Shown here: positions 1 to 4,078 of the stretch, piece by piece | Layout of the letters: every line of letters starts with the position of its first letter | Position numbering within the stretch: the first letter of the stretch is position 1 | Assembly (NCBI GenBank): GCA_028707655.1 | Contig: JAQWAN010000141.1 | Span: 1-5,749 of the forward strand | From: Bacteroidaceae bacterium | Lineage (GTDB): Bacteria; Bacteroidota; Bacteroidia; Bacteroidales; Bacteroidaceae | Reading direction: 5' to 3' | DNA length: 5,749 nt | Position numbers and translations under genes: made by a program | Notes under the pieces: model-generated | What the model was told of the DNA's origin: nothing | The model's input: only the letters and a program-made list of their open reading frames with translations | Databases searched by the model: none

Positions 1-9
1 GCACATATG

Positions 10-297
10 GATTACCTCGTTAACTTATCCACCATCTTTGCGGGCTACGATGCCAATAGAGCTTTCAACGTTACCGGTTTTGCAGGTGTAAATTTAGGCG
101 TCACCTATACCCAAGGAGACACACGAATTATTCCAGGCTTAAATGCTGGTTTTCAATTCAGAAAAGACATAACCCCCTCTGTAGGACTCTTTATTGAACC
201 AAAGATGACCCTTTATAATGATTGATACGACCATTCCACCAGTCCAAAAGACGTAGACCCTACACTATCGGTTCAGGCTGGTGTGCAGTTTTTCTTA
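10..297 (+). repeat. Barrel repeat copy A (end of copy)
   Basis: This is the C-terminal part of a protein-level repeat that matches 544-831 at a constant offset of 534 bases (178 codons) without net gaps. Matched positions include Asp-Tyr at 10/544, Ala-Gly-Tyr at 40/574, Arg at 58/592, Gly at 85/619, Phe-Ile-Glu-Pro at 190/724, Gly at 280/814, Phe at 289/823 and Leu at 295/829. The DNA has diverged strongly, so the duplication is old. The first part of this copy lies left of the window. Confidence 0.75.
223..225 (+). other. In-frame TGA inside the barrel gene
   Basis: The codons read Leu-Tyr-Asn-Asp-TGA-Tyr-Asp-His-Ser. The stop falls in a presumed loop between the last two strands of the first barrel copy. 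At the matching place in the second copy (757-759) there is AAG (Lys). One base change from TGG (Trp), GGA (Gly), CGA or AGA (Arg), TCA (Ser) or TTA (Leu) would produce it. No complete gene in the window ends in TGA (stops are TAA, TAA, TAA and TAG), but that sample is too small to suggest recoding. Confidence 0.9.
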
Positions 298-543
298 AAT
301 AATTCGAACAAGAGCTACAGAAGAAAAGAGAATACCGATTTTGAAAAAAGCATCTTTGTATCAGCAGGATTAGGTACAGGTTTGTACAACCAAAAGATAC
401 ACGGGGCACTACTAGATAATGCAACTTTTAACAGCCGATTCTCTATCGGTAAAAAGCTGACCCCATTATCCAGTGTTCGAGCTAATCTGGAGAATATTAA
501 TTTCGTTAGTAAGAGTCACTTCTCCGTTCTATCTATTGGTGTA

Positions 544-831
544 GATTACATGTTTAACGTAACTAATTTCTTGGCAGGATATAGTGCCGATCGTATTTTG
601 GATATCGTTGCCATAGGAGGCCTAAAATACACAATCCCTAGTGGAAGAAGTGTAGGTAAGAATGGATGGGGTGCTAGTTTTGGCACACAAGCTAAGATTA
701 ACCTAAATCTACCATTCAGTTTCTTTATAGAACCACAACTATCCATCTTTGATGGTAAGATAACCAATAAGAATAGTAAACTAAACTATTTTTATGGTGC
801 ATCTATTATGGGAGGAATCATTTTTAACCTA
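544..831 (+). repeat. Barrel repeat copy B (end of copy, C-terminus of protein)
   Basis: This is the second and last copy of the barrel unit, aligned with 10-297 at an offset of 178 codons. The segment 298-543 would be the N-terminal half of the same copy. It contains the phrase SIGKKLTPLSSVRANLENI, which reads like an early strand and turn of a barrel. The copy ends directly at the stop codon, with a closing strand carrying Phe and a terminal Leu. Confidence 0.75.
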
Positions 832-872
832 TAAATTGAAACATTTTGCGCATATATATAAAGTAAATATAC

Positions 873-880
873 TAACTTTG
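873..880 (+). promoter_or_regulatory. Bacteroidetes-type -7 promoter box for the 905-1723 operon
   Basis: TAACTTTG matches the Bacteroidetes primary sigma factor consensus TAnnTTTG exactly. It would place transcription start near 887, leaving a leader of about 18 bases. A TTTTG at 844-848 is a candidate -33 element, but the spacer of 24 bases is a little long. The ATG at 905 follows an A/T-rich leader without a Shine-Dalgarno sequence, as is normal for this phylum. Confidence 0.6.
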
Positions 881-904
881 TAGAAACAATTAATAATAAG
901 AATT

Positions 905-1156
905 ATGGCATCAAGAAGAAAATTAAAAAAAGCAGTAAATTATATAGCAGGAGAATTATTTGTTAGTTGTATGCTTTGCAATGACAATAACAAAGAGAAA
1001 TCGGACGAATTACTCGTTGAAGTACTTAACTTCCAAGACGAATTTGTTAGTCGTATCAATCATACAGAACAGGGTAGAGCTAAGATGTTTTATAGAAAAT
1101 TCTATACCGATTTTGATCTAGCTGTTGATAAATTAAGTGAAAAGATAGAATTATAA
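905..1156 (+). CDS. Small conserved-looking hypothetical protein (83 aa)
   Basis: I do not recognise a named family. The product is 83 residues with a basic start (RRKLKK at 4-9). The rest is rich in charged and hydrophobic residues and looks largely helical: an amphipathic stretch at about 7-21, another around the EKSDELLVEVLNF segment at 31-43, and a C-terminal helix ending in DKLSEKIEL. A CxxC pair lies at 22-25 (Cys-Met-Leu-Cys); two cysteines alone do not show metal binding. There is no signal peptide and no membrane segment, so it is probably cytoplasmic. It starts 25 bases after an exact TAnnTTTG box and ends 18 bases before the acyltransferase gene, so the two are probably co-transcribed. 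The promoter, the tight spacing and the full-length open frame make it a likely real gene. Function is unknown. Confidence 0.8.
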   Translation: MASRRKLKKAVNYIAGELFVSCMLCNDNNKEKSDELLVEVLNFQDEFVSRINHTEQGRAKMFYRKFYTDFDLAVDKLSEKIEL

Positions 1157-1174
1157 TTACCGATCGATTGCTCT

Positions 1175-1723
1175 ATGAAACAAACAATTTGTAAATGGAT
1201 TTTCTGTAAATGTATGAAATGGGAAACAGCAGTATCTATTCCAGACCATGATAAATGTATTATCTGCGCTGCTCCCCATACAAGTAATTGGGATTTCCTC
1301 ATAGGGAAATTATTTTATGCATCCATTGGGAGAGACACCGGTTTTCTAATGAAAAAAGACTGGTTCTTTTTCCCCGTTGGTATCCTTCTAAGATATATGG
1401 GAGGTATTCCAGTATATAGAGATCGTAAAACATCTTTAGTTGAAAACCTGGTTAAGCTGATAAAGAAAGAGAAAACGTTTCACGTAGCCATCACACCAGA
1501 GGGTACGCGTGCTGCTAATCCCAATTGGAAAAAGGGTTTTTATTTTATAGCACTTAAGGCAGGCATACCAATTGTACTGGTTGGCATTGATTATAAAAAG
1601 AAAAAAGTAGTAATGGAAAAGGAGATTATACCTACAGGTAATTATCGAAAAGATTTGAAAGAGATCCAAGACTATTACAGACAATTTACGGGTAAATACC
1701 CCGAAAAATTTGTACTTAAATAA
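1175..1723 (+). CDS. PlsC-type 1-acyl-glycerol-3-phosphate acyltransferase family protein (182 aa)
   Basis: The product carries the signature motifs of the glycerolipid acyltransferase family. The catalytic HX4D motif is His35-Thr-Ser-Asn-Trp-Asp40. A block GGIPVYR at 76-82 corresponds to the motif with the acceptor-binding Arg. Pro-Glu-Gly-Thr-Arg at 108-112 is the phosphate-binding EGTR motif. A late segment KAGIPIVLVGID at 128-139 matches the family's Pro-containing motif IV. Members transfer an acyl group from acyl-CoA or acyl-ACP to a lysophospholipid or related acceptor at the inner membrane face. At 182 residues it is shorter than typical PlsC proteins (about 240) and has no clear N-terminal membrane anchor; hydrophobic stretches around 64-75 may contact the membrane. 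The exact acceptor cannot be told, and ornithine-lipid or other lysolipid acylation is possible. The N-terminus is cysteine-rich (Cys 6, 11, 13, 28, 31). It follows the 83-residue gene by 18 bases and probably shares its promoter. Confidence 0.88.
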   Translation: MKQTICKWIFCKCMKWETAVSIPDHDKCIICAAPHTSNWDFLIGKLFYASIGRDTGFLMKKDWFFFPVGILLRYMGGIPVYRDRKTSLVENLVKLIKKEKTFHVAITPEGTRAANPNWKKGFYFIALKAGIPIVLVGIDYKKKKVVMEKEIIPTGNYRKDLKEIQDYYRQFTGKYPEKFVLK

Positions 1724-1820
1724 ACATATTTTAGCAATACTGAGTAGCTTATAGGAATCAAAAAGCAAGCCTAGAGGGATTTGGAGGTCGGTTTTACTAA
1801 AAGTTGTTAGCAACCTATTA

Positions 1821-1841
1821 TTATTCTAAAAAAAAGAATAA
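1821..1841 (+). terminator. Weak A/T-only hairpin, possible terminator of the 905-1723 operon
   Basis: TTATTCT (1821-1827) and AGAATAA (1835-1841) form a perfect 7-bp inverted repeat around a loop of seven A. It is followed by CTTTTAAATTTTA. The stem has only one G-C pair, so it would be a weak terminator. It could also simply be part of the A/T-rich promoter upstream region of the next gene. The rest of the 193-base gap at 1724-1916 holds no gene that I can support. Confidence 0.35.
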
Positions 1842-1882
1842 CTTTTAAATTTTATCACTAACTTTGGTGGTAAATAACTTTT
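1837..1882 (+). repeat. Direct repeat AATAACTTTT flanking the promoter box
   Basis: The ten-base sequence AATAACTTTT occurs at 1837-1846 and again at 1873-1882, 36 bases apart start to start. A third, shorter match TAACTTTG (1859-1866) lies between them. The downstream copy would overlap the predicted transcription start. They may be operator half-sites, spare -7 boxes, or chance similarity in A/T-rich DNA. Confidence 0.45.
1859..1866 (+). promoter_or_regulatory. Bacteroidetes-type -7 promoter box for the NagB-like/PIG-L gene
   Basis: TAACTTTG is an exact TAnnTTTG match, identical to the box at 873-880. It predicts a start near 1873 and a leader of about 44 bases before the ATG at 1917. No clear TTG lies at the expected -33 distance. 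The core TAACTTT also occurs at 1839-1845 and 1875-1881, on both sides of this box. Confidence 0.6.
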
Positions 1883-1916
1883 CGAATAAAGTGGAAGAAC
1901 TAATAAATTAGCACAA

Positions 1917-3908
1917 ATGAAAACAAATCTAAGTTCGCAGATTTCTTTAAACAGCGTATCTGCCAAGTACTACCAACCAACAAATGCAGTTGAGCGTACA
2001 GAACTCACCCGCTATGAGAAAATACCAGTAGATATTTTTGAAAGTTCAGAAAAAGGATCTATCCAGATTGCAGAAGAAATTGCAAGTATTATCAGAGAGA
2101 AGCAACATTCTGGACGATTTTGCGTGCTAGGATTAACTGGAGGAAACACTCCTAAAGCCGTTTTTTCTCACTTGATTAAATTATACAAGACAAAAAAACT
2201 AAGCTTCAGTAATGTAGTTATATTTAATGTATATGAGTATTACCCACTCACAGCAGATGCAAACAACAGCAATCTTCTAGCATTAAAAGAGATGTTCTTA
2301 GACCACGTAGATGTGGATCCAAAAAACATCTTCTCACCTGATGGAACACTTCCAAAAAACAAGATTATAGAGCATTGCCGACTTTATGAACAACGTATTG
2401 AGTCCTTTGGTGGAATCGATATCATGTTGTTAGGATTAGGAAGAGAAGGTAACATCGGATTAAATGAGGCAGGATCTCAAATTAATTCCGTAACTCGTCT
2501 TATTCTCCTTGATAATGTTTCACGTAATGAAGCCTCTCGTTTCTTTGGAGGAACGGAAAATGTTCCAGCTTGTACCATAACAATGGGAGTTGCTAATATC
2601 ATAGCAGCAAAGAAAATTTTCTTTATGTCATGGGGAGATGAGAAATCAGAAATGGTTAAAAACATGGTAGAGGGTCCAGTTACAGATACCTTACCAGCCT
2701 CTTACCTGCAGACACATAAGAACATACAAGTATCGCTAGACTTAGCCTCTGCTTCCCATCTAACTCGTATCAACCACCCATGGCTTGTTACCTCTTGCGA
2801 ATGGAATAGCAAACTCATTAGAAGTGCTATTGTATGGTTGTGTACACTTACTGGCAAACCCATTCTTAAACTAACCAATAAAGATTATAACGAGAATGGA
2901 TTGAGCGAACTACTCGCACTATATGGTTCAGCCTACAATGTAAACATTCGTATTTTCAACGATTTACAACATACCATTACAGGATGGCCAGGAGGAAAAC
3001 CCAATGCTGACGATACTTATCGTCCAGAAAGAGCAACTCCATATCCTAAAAAGGTAATTGTATTCTCTCCTCATCCGGATGATGATGTTATCTCAATGGG
3101 AGGAACTATCAGACGATTGGTTGAACAAAAACATGAAGTTCATGTGGCCTATGAAACCTCAGGAAATATTGCTGTAGGCGACGAAGAGGTAGTACGTTTT
3201 CTACACTTCATCAATGGCTTTGACCAAATCTTTAACAATGGCGAGAGCAAAATTATTAAAGATAAATACACAGAAATACGCTCCTTCCTCAATGCTAAAA
3301 AAGAGGGCGATTTAGATAGCAAAAACATTTTAACCATCAAGGGATTAATTAGACGTGGCGAAGCTCGTACTGCTTGTGCTTATAATAATATTCCATTGAA
3401 CCGCTGTCATTTCCTAGATCTACCCTTCTATGAGACAGGAAAGATTAAGAAGAACCCAATTAGTGAGAAAGATGTTGAGATAGTAAGACAACTACTAAAA
3501 GATATCAAACCACAACAAATCTTTATTGCTGGTGATTTAGCCGACCCACATGGTACACACCGTATCTGTACTGATTCTGTACTTGCTGCTATCGATTTAG
3601 AGAAAGAAGAAAAAGCAAAATGGTTAGAAGATTGTAGAATATGGATGTATAGAGGTGCTTGGGCAGAATGGGAAATTGAAAACATCGAAATGGCTGTTCC
3701 AATTAGTCCAGAAGAACTAAAAGCAAAAAGAAATGCTATTCTTAAACATCAATCTCAAATGGAAAGCGCTCCTTTCTTAGGTAATGATGAGCGATTATTT
3801 TGGCAACGTTCGGAAGATAGAAACAGATCTACAGCAGCATTATATGATAAACTAGGATTAGCATCCTACGAAGCAATGGAAGCTTTTGTGGAATATGTAC
3901 CACTTTAG
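1917..3908 (+). CDS. Fusion of a degenerate NagB-like domain and a PIG-L/LmbE-type deacetylase domain (663 aa)
   Basis: Residues about 36-285 have the glucosamine-6-phosphate deaminase (NagB) fold. The phosphate-binding loop TGGNTP is at 74-79, FNVYEYY at 103-109, LGREGNIGLNEAGS at 174-187, and TDTLPASYLQTHKN at 256-269. In E. coli NagB the catalytic residues are Asp72, Asp141, His143 and Glu148. Here the matching positions are Tyr106, Glu177, Asn179 and Glu184, so three of four are changed and ordinary deaminase activity is doubtful. Residues about 286-375 are a linker with no recognised domain. Residues about 378-600 are PIG-L/LmbE-like: His386-Pro-Asp-Asp389 fits the metal and general-base motif, and Asp543-Pro-His545-Gly-Thr-His548 fits the distal His ligand, so this half may be an active de-N-acetylase acting on an amino sugar. 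No signal peptide is present, so it is probably cytoplasmic. The length and fusion agree with NagB-like proteins known in Bacteroidetes, which databases often name nagB; the symbol is withheld because of the lost residues. The start is set by an ATG 50 bases after a TAACTTTG box. Confidence 0.92.
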   Translation: MKTNLSSQISLNSVSAKYYQPTNAVERTELTRYEKIPVDIFESSEKGSIQIAEEIASIIREKQHSGRFCVLGLTGGNTPKAVFSHLIKLYKTKKLSFSNVVIFNVYEYYPLTADANNSNLLALKEMFLDHVDVDPKNIFSPDGTLPKNKIIEHCRLYEQRIESFGGIDIMLLGLGREGNIGLNEAGSQINSVTRLILLDNVSRNEASRFFGGTENVPACTITMGVANIIAAKKIFFMSWGDEKSEMVKNMVEGPVTDTLPASYLQTHKNIQVSLDLASASHLTRINHPWLVTSCEWNSKLIRSAIVWLCTLTGKPILKLTNKDYNENGLSELLALYGSAYNVNIRIFNDLQHTITGWPGGKPNADDTYRPERATPYPKKVIVFSPHPDDDVISMGGTIRRLVEQKHEVHVAYETSGNIAVGDEEVVRFLHFINGFDQIFNNGESKIIKDKYTEIRSFLNAKKEGDLDSKNILTIKGLIRRGEARTACAYNNIPLNRCHFLDLPFYETGKIKKNPISEKDVEIVRQLLKDIKPQQIFIAGDLADPHGTHRICTDSVLAAIDLEKEEKAKWLEDCRIWMYRGAWAEWEIENIEMAVPISPEELKAKRNAILKHQSQMESAPFLGNDERLFWQRSEDRNRSTAALYDKLGLASYEAMEAFVEYVPL

Positions 3909-3939
3909 AAACATAACCAAGTAAAAACAGACGATCAGA

Positions 3940-3965
3940 AGTAATACAGTTATTGCTGAATTACT
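3940..3965 (+). other. Imperfect hairpin downstream of the fusion gene
   Basis: AGTAAT (3940-3945) pairs with ATTACT (3960-3965). After a single A/A mismatch, CAG (3947-3949) pairs with CTG (3956-3958), closing a six-base loop. There is no T-run after it, so it is not a terminator by itself. It lies 20 bases before the strong terminator stem and may stabilise the 3' end of the transcript. Confidence 0.4.
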
Positions 3966-3984
3966 CCAGATACGACTATAAAAT

Positions 3985-4019
3985 AAAGGTGAAGAGTAAG
4001 AATACTTTTCACCTTTTTT
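3985..4019 (+). terminator. Strong intrinsic terminator after the NagB-like/PIG-L gene
   Basis: Bases 3985-3998 pair with 4003-4016 to form a 14-bp stem with a single G-T wobble and a four-base AGAA loop. The 3' arm runs into six T (4014-4019). The stem contains AAAGGTGAA on the left and TTCACCTTT on the right. It is 76 bases past the stop at 3908 and ends before the promoter box at 4042, so it separates the fusion gene from the amidase-like gene. Confidence 0.88.
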
Positions 4020-4041
4020 ATTACAATCAGATGATTAGTTG

Positions 4042-4049
4042 TATATTTG
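4042..4049 (+). promoter_or_regulatory. Bacteroidetes-type -7 promoter box for the amidase-like gene
   Basis: TATATTTG matches TAnnTTTG and predicts a start near 4056, leaving a leader of about 23 bases before the ATG at 4079. No convincing -33 TTG is seen; the expected region falls on the T-run of the preceding terminator. The position between terminator and start codon supports an independent transcript. Confidence 0.55.
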
Positions 4050-4078
4050 TGACATAGATACTCAACAGATATTGACCT

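Larger units (their letters stand above)
1..834 (+). pseudogene. Outer membrane beta-barrel protein, 3' part, interrupted by an in-frame TGA
   Basis: The frame is open from the left edge to a TAA at 832-834, except for one TGA at 223-225, so the true start lies outside the window. The product has alternating polar/hydrophobic strands rich in Gly, Phe and Tyr, and it ends in a strand closing GGIIFNL, as expected for a Bacteroidetes outer membrane barrel. Motifs such as DYLVNLS, AGYDANR and LFIEPK recur downstream as DYMFNVT, AGYSADR and FFIEPQ, which shows a duplicated barrel unit. After the TGA the same frame stays open for 202 codons and still aligns with the second copy, so the downstream part was translated as one protein until recently or still is. 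A GTG at 283 could formally open the second part, but it lies inside the closing strand GVQFFL and has no signal peptide, so I do not regard it as a start. Substrate and partners cannot be told. A sequencing error at 223-225 is the main alternative to a broken gene. Confidence 0.72.

Noticed and set aside
226..252. Possible selenocysteine insertion at the TGA, with a GTC/GAC mini-hairpin about 17 bases downstream (242-252)
   Set aside because: The stem is only three base pairs with a five-base loop and lacks the features of a bacterial SECIS element. A beta-barrel protein is also not a known selenoprotein type.
546..767. Minus-strand open frame across the barrel repeat copy B
   Set aside because: It is antisense to a segment that aligns with copy A at the protein level, so the plus strand is the coding one. 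It has no promoter or recognisable motif.
283..834. A separate gene starting at GTG 283
   Set aside because: The GTG lies within the closing strand of the first barrel copy, in the same frame as the upstream coding part. There is no promoter box and no signal peptide behind it.
1436..1813. 125-codon open frame on the minus strand
   Set aside because: It overlaps the acyltransferase gene, whose catalytic motifs are clear. Its translation is low-complexity Phe/Leu/Ile/Tyr/Lys and shows no recognisable motif.
1792..1814. Small palindromes TTTTACTAAAA (1792-1802) and GTTG-TTAG-CAAC (1803-1814)
   Set aside because: They are short and A/T-rich, of the kind expected by chance in an intergenic stretch of this composition. 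They are not placed at a promoter or terminator.
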